23,414 nt of DNA from UBA6770 sp965661115. Its GTDB lineage: Bacteria > Bacteroidota > Bacteroidia > Flavobacteriales_G > Salibacteraceae. The notes under the pieces were generated by a model. It was not told where the DNA came from. It worked only from the letters and a program-made list of their open reading frames with translations, and did not search any database. The position numbers and the translations under genes are program-made. The number at the start of each line of letters is the position of its first letter. The first letter of the stretch is position 1. The stretch is from the NCBI GenBank assembly GCA_965661115.1, contig CBFICO010000026.1, positions 1-23,414 on the forward strand. The letters are read 5' to 3'. Of the stretch, positions 1 through 5,897 are shown piece after piece.

Positions 1-533
1 TAGGGGCTGCTTATAAAAGTAAATCTGGGTATTTCACGTCTACGGCGGCCATCAGAAATTTTGGTATTGCACTTACCAAATCTGAGGATGAAACAAGAAA
101 CAGATTACCCGCAAACATTGAGTTTGGGTCGGCTATTAAAATTCCAAAAGCACCGCTTCGTTTTTTTGGTCAATACAACAATTTGCAGCGATGGGATTTA
201 GGTTCAAACGATCCAAATTATTCTGGTAAAGAAAAAATAGACGCAAAAACTGGTGAATTTTCCAAGAGAAAATTCAGTTCTGATAATTTCTTCAGACACG
301 TAGTAATTGGTTCTGAAATTGTGGCTTCAGATAATTTCAGCCTAACTTTTGCGTACAATTTTAGACGCAGAAAAGAACTTGCAGCTGTTGCCAGAGGAGG
401 TCTAAGTGGATTCTCATTTGGCGCTATGTTTAAGGTAAAGAAAATGCAGTTTAATTATTCGTTAAGCAGCTATCACACAGCTGGCATTGCGCACCATATA
501 GGTATTACAAGTAATCTGAACAAACTTTTTTAG
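1..533 (+). CDS. porQ: Type IX secretion system protein PorQ, C-terminal part (gene runs off the left edge)
   Basis: The reading frame is open from base 3 to the TAG at 531-533 and has no start in the window, so this is the last 176 or so residues of a longer gene. The C-terminal part is rich in alternating hydrophobic and polar beta-strand segments and holds a Gly/Phe-rich stretch (RGGLSGFSFGAMFKVKK). The last residues are NLNKLF; an aromatic last residue is usual for outer-membrane beta-barrels. PorQ is an outer-membrane barrel linked to the T9SS, the Bacteroidota secretion route that also drives gliding in some members. The call rests on the resemblance of this C-terminus to the PorQ family and on the neighbour: porQ directly upstream of cmk is a recurrent Bacteroidota arrangement. 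The TAG stop abuts the ATG of cmk with no gap, so the two are probably co-transcribed. The family is fairly clear; the T9SS role is inferred from it. Confidence 0.8.
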   Translation, partial: GAAYKSKSGYFTSTAAIRNFGIALTKSEDETRNRLPANIEFGSAIKIPKAPLRFFGQYNNLQRWDLGSNDPNYSGKEKIDAKTGEFSKRKFSSDNFFRHVVIGSEIVASDNFSLTFAYNFRRRKELAAVARGGLSGFSFGAMFKVKKMQFNYSLSSYHTAGIAHHIGITSNLNKLF

Positions 534-1223
534 ATGTCAAAAATCAACATTGCTATTGATGGATATTCCTCCTGCGGTAAAAGCACCTTAGCCAAGGAGA
601 TTGCCAAAAATTTAGATTACGTTTTTATCGACACAGGAGCAATGTACCGTGCGGTTACCTTCTTTGCACTTGAGCATAATCTTATACTTGATGGTAAGGT
701 CAATACGGAACAACTAATATCGATGCTGGATGAAATTCACATTTCGTTTCAATTTAATTCAGAGAGAGCCGCTTCTGATGTTTACCTAAACGGTATAAAC
801 ATCGAAAAAGAGATAAGAGAAATGGAAGTCTCGAACAACGTAAGTCCAATAGCAGCAATAAAAGAAGTGCGCAAAAAACTAGTGGAGCTTCAACAAAAAA
901 TGGGCGAAAGTAAAGGGGTTGTAATGGATGGTCGCGACATAGGCACAGTGGTTTTCCCGAAAGCCGAACTCAAAATTTTTATGACGGCAGATACGGCAAT
1001 TCGCACCAAACGCCGCTACGACGAACTAATCAATAAAGGAGTGCAAACAACCATGAAAGAGGTTCAAAAAAATCTACAAGAGCGAGATTACATTGACACA
1101 CATCGTGAAGAAGATCCGCTGCGCCAAGCAGAAGATGCAAAAGTGCTGGACAATTCAGAAATTACAAGGGAAGAGCAGCTTCAACTGGCACTGAGCTGGG
1201 TAAAAGAAGCACAAAGCGCTTAG
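534..1223 (+). CDS. cmk: Cytidylate kinase (CMP/dCMP kinase)
   Basis: Transfers a phosphate from ATP to CMP or dCMP in the cytoplasm, giving CDP/dCDP for RNA, DNA and phospholipid synthesis. At 229 residues it has the usual family length. Visible motifs are the P-loop GYSSCGKST at residues 10-18, in which Tyr replaces the more common Pro (the form I recall from Bacteroidota), the DTGAMYRAVT block near residue 33, the conserved DGRDIGTVVFP block near residue 132, and the lid/CMP-binding end RDYIDTHREEDPLRQA near residue 185. The ATG directly follows the porQ stop codon, so translation is likely coupled. The TAG stop overlaps the stop of the convergent ftsY by a few bases, leaving no room for a separate terminator. 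Confidence 0.96.
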   Translation: MSKINIAIDGYSSCGKSTLAKEIAKNLDYVFIDTGAMYRAVTFFALEHNLILDGKVNTEQLISMLDEIHISFQFNSERAASDVYLNGINIEKEIREMEVSNNVSPIAAIKEVRKKLVELQQKMGESKGVVMDGRDIGTVVFPKAELKIFMTADTAIRTKRRYDELINKGVQTTMKEVQKNLQERDYIDTHREEDPLRQAEDAKVLDNSEITREEQLQLALSWVKEAQSA

Positions 1224-2182
1224 GCCAAATCGTCACCAAAAAGCGACTCAACATATGCCGTTCGGTTGAACACTTGCAAGTCGTCCATTTTTTCTCCAAT
1301 CCCAATGTATTTTACAGGAATTTGAAATTGATCGGAAATACCAATTGCCACTCCGCCTTTGGCGGTACCATCTAATTTGGTGAGCGCTAGGGCATTTACT
1401 TCAGTAGCCTTGGTAAACTGTTTAGCTTGCTCTATAGCGTTCTGACCTGTAGAACCATCCAAAACCAATAAAATTTCATGAGGCGCCCCAGGAACAATCC
1501 TATCCATAACTTTCTTAATTTTAGAAAGTTCGTTCATCAGATTCACTTTGTTGTGCAACCTACCAGCAGTATCAACAATAACCACATCAGCATTGTTTGA
1601 AGTAGCGCTCTGCAAGGTATCAAAAGCAACCGAAGCTGGATCAGCTCCCATTCCTTGACTTACAACCGGCACGTCAACTCGTTCTCCCCAAATTTTTAAT
1701 TGATCTACAGCCGCAGCTCTAAATGTGTCAGAAGCACCGAGAACTACTTTTTTTCCAGCTTTTTTAAACTGGTAGGCAAGTTTTCCTATGGTGGTTGTTT
1801 TACCAACGCCATTAACCCCTACCACCATAATTACATACGGTTGATCTGAAGAAGGTAAAGTGAATTCGTCGCCGTCTTGGTTGTTGCTTTCTTTTAGTAA
1901 TTGAGCTATTTCGTTTTTTAGAATACCATTCAGTTCTTTGGTATCTACGTACTTATCTTTAGCAACGCGTTCCTCAATTCGCTCAATAATTTTTAGTGTA
2001 GTATCTACTCCAACATCAGAAGTGACTAGAACCTCTTCAAGGTTATCAAGTACTTCATCGTCAACTTTAGATTTACCTACAATGGCTCGAGAGAGTTTAG
2101 AAAAAACCGATTGCTTAGTTTTTTCTAACCCTTTATCTAAATCTTCCTTTTTCTTTTTTGAAAATAATCCGAATAAAGCCAT
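1220..2182 (-). CDS. ftsY: Signal recognition particle receptor FtsY
   Basis: GTPase that docks the SRP-ribosome complex at the inner membrane for co-translational insertion of membrane proteins. The 320-residue protein has a short Lys-rich N-terminus (FSKKKKEDLDKG) instead of the long acidic A domain of E. coli, then the helical N domain (about 25-95) and the G domain. G-domain motifs are GVNGVGKTT (122-130), DTFRAAAVDQL (from 152), DTAGRLH (204-210), TKLDGTAKGG (268-277) and the terminal GIGEKMDDLQVF. The start MALFGLFSKK is the only sensible one. A strong terminator 29 bp upstream of the start separates it from the ribosomal genes on the same strand. I see no exact TAnnTTTG box between that terminator and the start, so its promoter is unclear. 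Confidence 0.97.
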   Translation of the reverse strand: MALFGLFSKKKKEDLDKGLEKTKQSVFSKLSRAIVGKSKVDDEVLDNLEEVLVTSDVGVDTTLKIIERIEERVAKDKYVDTKELNGILKNEIAQLLKESNNQDGDEFTLPSSDQPYVIMVVGVNGVGKTTTIGKLAYQFKKAGKKVVLGASDTFRAAAVDQLKIWGERVDVPVVSQGMGADPASVAFDTLQSATSNNADVVIVDTAGRLHNKVNLMNELSKIKKVMDRIVPGAPHEILLVLDGSTGQNAIEQAKQFTKATEVNALALTKLDGTAKGGVAIGISDQFQIPVKYIGIGEKMDDLQVFNRTAYVESLFGDDLA

Positions 2183-2210
2183 ATCTAATTGTTTTGCAAA
2201 TTGTTAAAGC

Positions 2211-2248
2211 AAAAAAAATCCCGTTCCGATAACCATCAGAACGGGATT
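2211..2248 (-). terminator. Intrinsic terminator of the rpmG-DUF4295 unit
   Basis: The arms AATCCCGTTC (2217-2226) and GAACGGGATT (2239-2248) pair perfectly. After one mismatch a further 3 bp pair (2228-2230 with 2235-2237) around a 4-base loop. On the minus strand the stem is followed by eight T (A run at 2211-2218). On the plus strand no T-run follows, so it acts on the minus strand, just after DUF4295 and before ftsY. Confidence 0.9.
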
Positions 2249-2283
2249 CCATTTCAAAAACTCAAATTACAACTTCATTAAGT

Positions 2284-2436
2284 TTACGATTTCAAGAAAT
2301 CGTTCACTTTATCTTTTTGTAAAACTTCTTCTTTAAAAGAATAAGCACCAGATTTTTCTGACTTTACCATTTTAATCACTTTGGTAAAATCTTTAGCACC
2401 TTTCTTTTGTAAACCTGCAACTACCTTCTTAGCCAT
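2284..2436 (-). CDS. DUF4295 family small basic protein
   Basis: A 50-residue Lys-rich protein beginning MAKKVVAGLQKKGAKDF and ending VNDFLKS. The start is ATG at 2436 and the stop is TAA at 2284-2286. It lies 23 bp downstream of rpmG on the same strand. Small proteins of this kind, assigned to DUF4295, occur at this position beside rpmG in Bacteroidota, which suggests a ribosome-linked role; their biochemical function is not known to me. Size, charge (about 13 Lys) and co-transcription with a ribosomal protein fit a ribosome-associated factor. It has no signal peptide or membrane segment. The terminator at 2211-2248 follows 35 bp after its stop. Confidence 0.88.
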   Translation of the reverse strand: MAKKVVAGLQKKGAKDFTKVIKMVKSEKSGAYSFKEEVLQKDKVNDFLKS

Positions 2437-2459
2437 GTCTAACTTTTTTTATCGCGTTA

Positions 2460-2642
2460 TTACTTGATTTCTTTGTGTACCGTGTACTTCTTAAGTACTG
2501 GGTTGTATTTTTTAATCTCGATACGTTCTGGAGTGTTTTTTCTGTTTTTGGTTGTAATGTATCGTGATGTTCCAGGCATGCCTGATTCTTTATGCTCTGT
2601 ACATTCTAAAATAACCTGAACTCTATTTCCTTTCTTTGCCAT
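2460..2642 (-). CDS. rpmG: Large ribosomal subunit protein L33 (bL33)
   Basis: A 60-residue basic protein of normal L33 length. It has the family pattern of a short N-terminal strand (RVQVILECTEHKESG) followed by the Thr/Arg/Lys-rich YITTKNRKNTPERIEIKKY block and a C-terminal KKYTVHKEIK. Only one Cys (residue 14) is present, so this is the zinc-free (C-) form without the paired CxxC motifs. It is first in a two-gene unit with DUF4295. The L28 gene rpmB, often a direct neighbour of rpmG, is not present: the next gene upstream (2708-3241) is unrelated. A -7 promoter box at 2678-2685 lies 36 bp before the ATG. Confidence 0.96.
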   Translation of the reverse strand: MAKKGNRVQVILECTEHKESGMPGTSRYITTKNRKNTPERIEIKKYNPVLKKYTVHKEIK

Positions 2643-2677
2643 TTCTGTTTAATTAAGCGTCTCAAAAAAACGGTTTG

Positions 2678-2685
2678 CAAAAGTA
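2678..2685 (-). promoter_or_regulatory. Putative -7 box of the rpmG promoter
   Basis: On the minus strand this reads TACTTTTG, an exact match to the Bacteroidota -7 consensus TAnnTTTG. It sits in the short gap between the 2708-3241 gene and rpmG. I found no convincing -33 TTG element at normal spacing. Confidence 0.6.
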
Positions 2686-2707
2686 TTAATTTTTTTCAGT
2701 TTACATC

Positions 2708-3241
2708 CTATTCATCAAGGATAAGTTTTTCTATTTCCAGCATTTTGTTTTTTGAGTATTTGCCTGACGTGCTATAAACTATCTTACCTGCTGAGTTTAA
2801 AAGGAATACATATGCCTGATTCTTATCTTTTAGAGAGAGTTTATCCTCATAAATTCCAATATCTCCTTTGTAGAAAACCACGTATGGAAAAATGGATTCA
2901 TCGCTTTTTGCTTTCATGCGTTTCATCACGCTTTCCATAGCCGACTTTTTAGCACCACTAAACAAAGCAATGAAATAGGTATTGATGTCATACAAATCGT
3001 CCATCATACCTGTTTTGGCAATGAATTTATTGTAAACTGGATTCACCCAAGACTCAAAATCCTCTTGAGATTTTTTACTGTAAGCCACGCCAATCAGCGT
3101 AAATTTTCCTTTTGCAGCATCCGGTAAATCAACCACCAGCTCATTTACCGTTTGTCCAATTAGCATTGGAAACTCCTCACCTACTTGAGCCGAAACAGAA
3201 GAGATACTAAAAATCAGTATACAGACTAGTAATGCTCTCAT
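2708..3241 (-). CDS. Secreted thioredoxin-fold protein without the active-site cysteines
   Basis: A 177-residue protein with a clear N-terminal signal peptide (MRALLVCILIFSISSVSAQ, cleavage likely before Gln19). After it come a segment resembling the start of AhpC/TSA- or ATP10-like folds (LIGVAYSKKSQEDFESWVNP, about 49-68) and C-terminal strands of thioredoxin type (FPYVVFYKGD, AYVFLLNSAGKIVYSTSGKYS). The only cysteine is in the signal peptide, so a CxxC or peroxidatic redox role is excluded. The fold assignment is by pattern and is tentative. Its ATG overlaps the stop of the upstream aminotransferase gene by one base (TAATG), so the two are translationally coupled; no functional link between them is evident. 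Confidence 0.6.
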   Translation of the reverse strand: MRALLVCILIFSISSVSAQVGEEFPMLIGQTVNELVVDLPDAAKGKFTLIGVAYSKKSQEDFESWVNPVYNKFIAKTGMMDDLYDINTYFIALFSGAKKSAMESVMKRMKAKSDESIFPYVVFYKGDIGIYEDKLSLKDKNQAYVFLLNSAGKIVYSTSGKYSKNKMLEIEKLILDE

Positions 3242-4464
3242 TATAGAGTAGGAATTTTTGCAGATTCTTCCATCGCTTCAGGATATTTTTCAAGTGCTTT
3301 TGCTAAACATTCCGCAGCTTCTAATAATTGCTCTTTTTCTAGAACATAAGCCAAACGAACCTGATTCACCCCAGCATCTGGTAATGAATAAAACCCAGCA
3401 GCTGGAGCCATCATTACTGTTTTTCCGTTGTAATCGAAATGCTCCAGAATCCACTCACAGAACTTCTCCGCATCTTCAACCGGTAATTCCGCAATTACAT
3501 AAAAAGCACCACTAGGTTTAGGGCAACGCACCCCAGGAATTGCATTTAACGCATCCACTAAAACGTTTCTTCGCTCCACATATTCTGCAATAACTTCATC
3601 AAAGTAAGATTGCGGAGTATTAAGTGCTTCTTCACTTGCGATTTGTGCCAAAGTTGGGGGGCTTAATCTTGCTTGAGCAAATTTTAAAACAGTTTCCAAG
3701 ACAGTTTTGTTTCTAGTTACCAAAGCACCTATACGTGCTCCACACATACTGTATCGTTTAGAAACCGAGTCAATCATTATGGCATTCTGAGACAGCCCTT
3801 CCAAATTCATTATGGAGTAATGATCTTTTCCATCGTAACAAAACTCTCTGTACACCTCATCAGCAAACAAGTACAAATCGTATTTCAGTACAATCTCCCG
3901 AAGCTTTTCTAGTTCCTCTTTAGAGTATAAGTATCCAGTTGGATTTCCTGGATTACAGATCAAAATACCTTTAGTTCTTAGCGAAATTCTTTTTTCAAAT
4001 TCTTCAATACTTGGTAGAGCAAAACCATTTTCAATTTTTGAAGTAACCGGCACAACTTTTACTCCTGCTCCAATCGAAAAGCTGTTGTAATTCGCATAAA
4101 ATGGTTCTGGAATAATCACTTCATCGCCTTCATCAAAGCAGCTCATAAATCCAAAAAGCAATGCTTCAGATCCACCTGTAGTAACAATTATGTTTTCGTG
4201 ATTAACATCAACCCCAACACCATTATAGTATTTGGCCAATCCCTTTCGGTACGATTCAAAACCAGCAGAGTGTGAATATTCAATCACCTTCAAATCGTGG
4301 TTTGAGATTTTGTCACGAACATTCTTAGGTGTTTCAATATCTGGTTGGCCAATATTTAAAAAGAATACTTTTTTACCCTGATTGATGGCCGTTTCTGCAT
4401 AAGGTACCAACTTACGTATTGGCGAGGCTGGCATTTTAAGCGCTTTGTTAGATATTCCAGGCAT
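3241..4464 (-). CDS. PLP-dependent aminotransferase, class I/II (aspartate aminotransferase-like)
   Basis: Fold-type I aminotransferase of about 407 residues, predicted cytoplasmic. Numbered from the ATG at 4464, the motifs are the N-terminal NIGQPDIETP substrate-binding segment (about 37-46), NPGNPTGYLYS (from 171), DEVYREF (from 202), and the PLP-binding Lys236 within SVSKRYSMCGARIG, with the phosphate-binding Arg following. The frame stays open to 4566, but I reject that longer start: the promoter-like TACATTTG box at 4493-4500 lies inside the extension, the extra 34 residues look unlike the family, and relatives begin like MPGISNKAL. The amino-acid substrate cannot be read from sequence; aspartate or aromatic/branched-chain donors are possible. 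The downstream secreted protein gene overlaps its stop by one base. Confidence 0.9.
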   Translation of the reverse strand: MPGISNKALKMPASPIRKLVPYAETAINQGKKVFFLNIGQPDIETPKNVRDKISNHDLKVIEYSHSAGFESYRKGLAKYYNGVGVDVNHENIIVTTGGSEALLFGFMSCFDEGDEVIIPEPFYANYNSFSIGAGVKVVPVTSKIENGFALPSIEEFEKRISLRTKGILICNPGNPTGYLYSKEELEKLREIVLKYDLYLFADEVYREFCYDGKDHYSIMNLEGLSQNAIMIDSVSKRYSMCGARIGALVTRNKTVLETVLKFAQARLSPPTLAQIASEEALNTPQSYFDEVIAEYVERRNVLVDALNAIPGVRCPKPSGAFYVIAELPVEDAEKFCEWILEHFDYNGKTVMMAPAAGFYSLPDAGVNQVRLAYVLEKEQLLEAAECLAKALEKYPEAMEESAKIPTL

Positions 4465-4492
4465 AATTTTTTGTTTCTGTTTAAAAGGACAG

Positions 4493-4500
4493 CAAATGTA
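4493..4500 (-). promoter_or_regulatory. Putative -7 box of the aminotransferase promoter
   Basis: The minus strand reads TACATTTG followed by C, an exact TAnnTTTG match, 28 bp before the ATG at 4464. It supports the short start over the one at 4566, which would lie upstream of transcription initiation. The -33 element is not evident. Confidence 0.6.
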
Positions 4501-4509
4501 TTGGTTTAG

Positions 4510-4543
4510 GATATTATTTTGCTTCGCAAGCTTTACAAAATGA
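4510..4543 (+). repeat. Degenerate copy E of the GATAC/CGCAAGCT repeat family
   Basis: Aligns without gaps to the core of copy C (5171 onward) with 27 of 34 bases the same by hand count, including GATA, ATTTTG, CGCAAGCT and ACAAAAT. It lacks the outer CTCGAACTGACAG end. It lies just upstream of the aminotransferase -7 box, so an old insertion may now form part of that promoter region. Confidence 0.5.
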
Positions 4544-4603
4544 AACGGAGATATAGAGTTTTTCAAACTGAAGAAATGATCAGTAATTAAAAAAAACAGT
4601 AAT

Positions 4604-4650
4604 CTGTCAGTTCGAGTGATTCGACGCAGGAGAATTGTATCGAGAACTAA
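4604..4650 (-). repeat. Repeat copy A (left, inverted)
   Basis: On the minus strand it runs TTAGTTCTCGATACAATT, an 11-base variable segment, then AATCACTCGAACTGACAG. Both ends match copy C exactly or nearly so, while the middle differs. It contains the stop codon (4647-4649) that would end a full-length GIY-YIG protein. Confidence 0.85.
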
Positions 4651-4955
4651 TGGAAGTTTTTTTTACTCAGATTTGGTAGCGTTTCATACTCGCCATTTAT
4701 CAAGGCTCGCTTCTTTTTTTTTGACCACTTTTAAATTTGTTTTTCTTTCTCAATTGCAAATTCTACGTTGCTAAATTCAGTATAGAAAACTAATTTTAGT
4801 GGCCTTCTAAAAAATGTATAACTGGAAGGATTTTCACCAGTTTCGTGCTCAATCATTCTTCTGGAAATATTGTTTGTAACACCAGTGTAATAAGTCTTGT
4901 CATTACATAATAAAATGTAGACGTAATAACAGTGAAACTTTGGTTCATTTGGCAT
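4647..4955 (-). pseudogene. GIY-YIG nuclease gene interrupted by an in-frame stop codon
   Basis: The small stand-alone GIY-YIG family folds as a single nuclease domain that cuts DNA. From ATG 4955 the protein shows VYI (12-14) and YTG (23-25) as the GIY and YIG elements, the catalytic-helix region NISRRMIEHETG with Arg32/33, and AIEKEKQI (67-74) with the expected metal-binding Glu71. Codon 75 is TAA (4731-4733). Beyond it the same frame stays open for 27 codons, reading KWSKKKKRALINGEY and ending NLSKKNFH with TAG at 4647-4649; this is exactly the usual end of the family. One base change (AAA to TAA) therefore explains the break; there is no frameshift. The 74-residue product lacks the basic C-terminal helix and is probably inactive. 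The gene lies between inverted repeats and has no operon partner. Confidence 0.82.
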
Positions 4956-4968
4956 AAGACCAAAGTAA

Positions 4969-5043
4969 TAGTTCTCGATACAATTTTGTTCCGTAAACTA
5001 CACAGAATCATTCCCTGCCTGTTCGGCAGACAGGGAACTGACA
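4969..5043 (+). repeat. Repeat copy B (right, direct) with a nested hairpin
   Basis: Begins TAGTTCTCGATACAATTTTG like copy C, continues TCCGTAAACTACACAGAATCA, and ends GAACTGACA. Where copy C has the short CTCGAA segment, copy B carries a 27-base hairpin (5011-5037). Confidence 0.85.
5011..5037. repeat. Near-perfect hairpin nested in copy B
   Basis: TTCCCTG (5011-5017) pairs with CAGGGAA (5031-5037), and CTG (5019-5021) with CAG (5027-5029), separated by one C-A mismatch and a 5-base loop TTCGG. No T-run follows, so it is not a normal terminator. It looks like a second small palindromic element inserted into, or recombined with, copy B. Confidence 0.75.
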
Positions 5044-5088
5044 TTAGTCCGGTTGACGGAAGTAGAAATTGTTGGTTAAAAAAACACC

Positions 5089-5148
5089 CTGTCACTTCGA
5101 GTGTTTTAATTGAAGCTGAAAGCTGAGATTAAAATGTATCGAGAAGTC
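5089..5148 (-). repeat. Repeat copy D (inverted), partner of copy C
   Basis: On the minus strand it starts with ACTTCTCGATACA and ends with CACTCGAAGTGACAG. Its inner part differs from copies B and C but keeps the same plan: TTTTAAT and ATTAAAA arms around an AGCT-rich loop. Each end differs from copy C by one base. Confidence 0.82.
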
Positions 5149-5161
5149 CTTCCAAATAAAA

Positions 5162-5216
5162 TAGTTCTCGATACAATTTTGTTCCGCAAGCTCCACAAAA
5201 TCACTCGAACTGACAG
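5162..5216 (+). repeat. Repeat copy C (direct), the cleanest copy
   Basis: Order of parts: TAGTTCTCGATACA, an inner inverted repeat ATTTTGT / ACAAAAT around TCCGCAAGCTCC, then TCACTCGAACTGACAG. Together with copy D it forms a 128-bp near-palindrome with a 13-base centre (5149-5161) and no gene inside, like a gene-less version of the A-B unit. Confidence 0.85.
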
Positions 5217-5246
5217 TCTGTAGATAATTAACAGCCTGCAAAACAC

Positions 5247-5283
5247 AAAAAAACCCTTCAACTCAAATGAGAAGAAGGGTTTT
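5247..5283 (-). terminator. Intrinsic terminator of the DUF1573 gene
   Basis: AAAACCCTTC (5250-5259) pairs with GAAGGGTTTT (5274-5283) around a 14-base loop that contains an inner CTC/GAG pairing. On the minus strand the stem ends in seven T (A run 5247-5253). It lies 23 bp past the DUF1573 stop. The plus-strand side has only four T, so it works mainly on the minus strand. Confidence 0.88.
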
Positions 5284-5305
5284 AAAAAATATGTATTTCT
5301 AAATT

Positions 5306-5752
5306 CTAGTTTGCCTTTGGAGCCATTGGTGAAGGCTCTTGAGTAGGCGCTGCATTTGCAGGCTTAGGAGCAATGCTACCTTTAATACGGATAACCTTAG
5401 TTGGGTTGTCAATTGCGTTAGACGTAATGGTAACCGACTTATTAATTGGACCTAATCTGTTTGAATCGTATTTAACTTTGATACTAGCAGATTTTCCTGG
5501 AGCAATTGGCTCTCTTGGCCATTGTGGAACAGTACAACCGCAAGAACCTCTAGAATTAGAGATAATTAATGGCTCATTACCTGTGTTTGTAAATTTAAAC
5601 TCGTACACAGCTGGCTCACCTTGTGTAAGGTTACCGTAATCGTGCACATCTTTCTCGAATTCGATTTTAGCGCCACTCTCAATATCTAGTTGAGCATTTG
5701 CACCAAAAACGCCCATTAGTGCAACAAAAGTTGCGATGATTGCATTTTTCAT
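5306..5752 (-). CDS. Secreted DUF1573 domain protein
   Basis: A 148-residue protein with a signal peptide (residues 1-20, cleavage before Gln21) and one DUF1573 domain. This Ig-like beta-sandwich family is common in Bacteroidota and begins here at FEKDVHDYGNLTQGEPAVYEFKFTNTG. The family hallmark SCGCTVPQWP holds Cys71 and Cys73. The later KVKYDSNRLGPINKSVTITSN and IRIKGSI strands also match the family. The last 20 residues are Pro/Ala-rich (PKPANAAPTQEPSPMAPK) and probably unstructured. It is likely periplasmic or surface-exposed; the molecular role of the family is not established to my knowledge. It has its own promoter box (5781-5788) and terminator (5247-5283), so it is transcribed alone. 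Confidence 0.92.
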   Translation of the reverse strand: MKNAIIATFVALMGVFGANAQLDIESGAKIEFEKDVHDYGNLTQGEPAVYEFKFTNTGNEPLIISNSRGSCGCTVPQWPREPIAPGKSASIKVKYDSNRLGPINKSVTITSNAIDNPTKVIRIKGSIAPKPANAAPTQEPSPMAPKAN

Positions 5753-5780
5753 AATTTCTTGTTTTAAAAAGTTTACAAAG

Positions 5781-5788
5781 CAAATTTA
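5781..5788 (-). promoter_or_regulatory. Putative -7 box of the DUF1573 promoter
   Basis: The minus strand reads TAAATTTG followed by C, an exact TAnnTTTG match 28 bp before the ATG. No clear -33 TTG at normal spacing. Confidence 0.6.
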
Positions 5789-5856
5789 GATTCATTTTAT
5801 TAGTGTAAATGGTCTTTAACAAATCATTAACCCCATTACCCTAGTGCTAAATTTTG

Positions 5857-5864
5857 TACTTTTA
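5857..5864 (+). promoter_or_regulatory. Weak -7 candidate before the broken T9SS gene
   Basis: TACTTTTA differs from TAnnTTTG only in the last base and lies 33 bp before the ATG at 5898, in the 145-bp divergent gap with the DUF1573 gene. TAAATTTTG just before it (5848-5856) is a one-base-off alternative. Confidence 0.3.
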
Positions 5865-5897
5865 AGTTTTTGACGAACTAATAGCGTTAAAGACCCA

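Larger units (their letters stand above)
4604..5043 (-). mobile_element. Candidate mobile unit: GIY-YIG gene enclosed by inverted repeats A and B
   Basis: Copy A (4604-4650) and copy B (4969-5043) of one repeat family lie in opposite orientation around a single small nuclease gene. The conserved GTTCTCGATAC ends face the gene, and the (C)TCGAACTGACA ends face outward; in B part of that outer end is replaced by a hairpin. The gene start lies 13 bp from copy B, and the family-length stop codon (TAG at 4647-4649) is supplied by copy A, so the unit is about 440 bp with almost no spare sequence. A second inverted pair without a gene follows at 5089-5216. The structure is seen directly; mobility is inferred by analogy with REP/REPIN systems. 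I see no clear target-site duplication. Confidence 0.5.

Noticed and set aside
1938..2207. 89-codon plus-strand frame opposite ftsY
   Set aside because: Ser/Thr-rich antisense shadow of the Lys/Glu-rich ftsY start; no domain or start signal.
4465..4566. 34-residue N-terminal extension of the aminotransferase
   Set aside because: It would start upstream of an exact -7 box (4493-4500), overlaps the degenerate repeat copy E, and does not resemble the family N-terminus; the ATG at 4464 does.
4853..5095. 80-codon minus-strand frame covering copy B and part of the GIY-YIG gene
   Set aside because: It is out of frame with the recognisable GIY-YIG motifs and mostly translates repeat sequence.
4932..5126. 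64-codon plus-strand frame through copy B
   Set aside because: Translation of repeats and spacer, antisense to the nuclease gene start; no family resemblance.
4604..5216. CRISPR array
   Set aside because: Repeats are few, inverted, of unequal length and with unequal spacers; no cas genes in the window.
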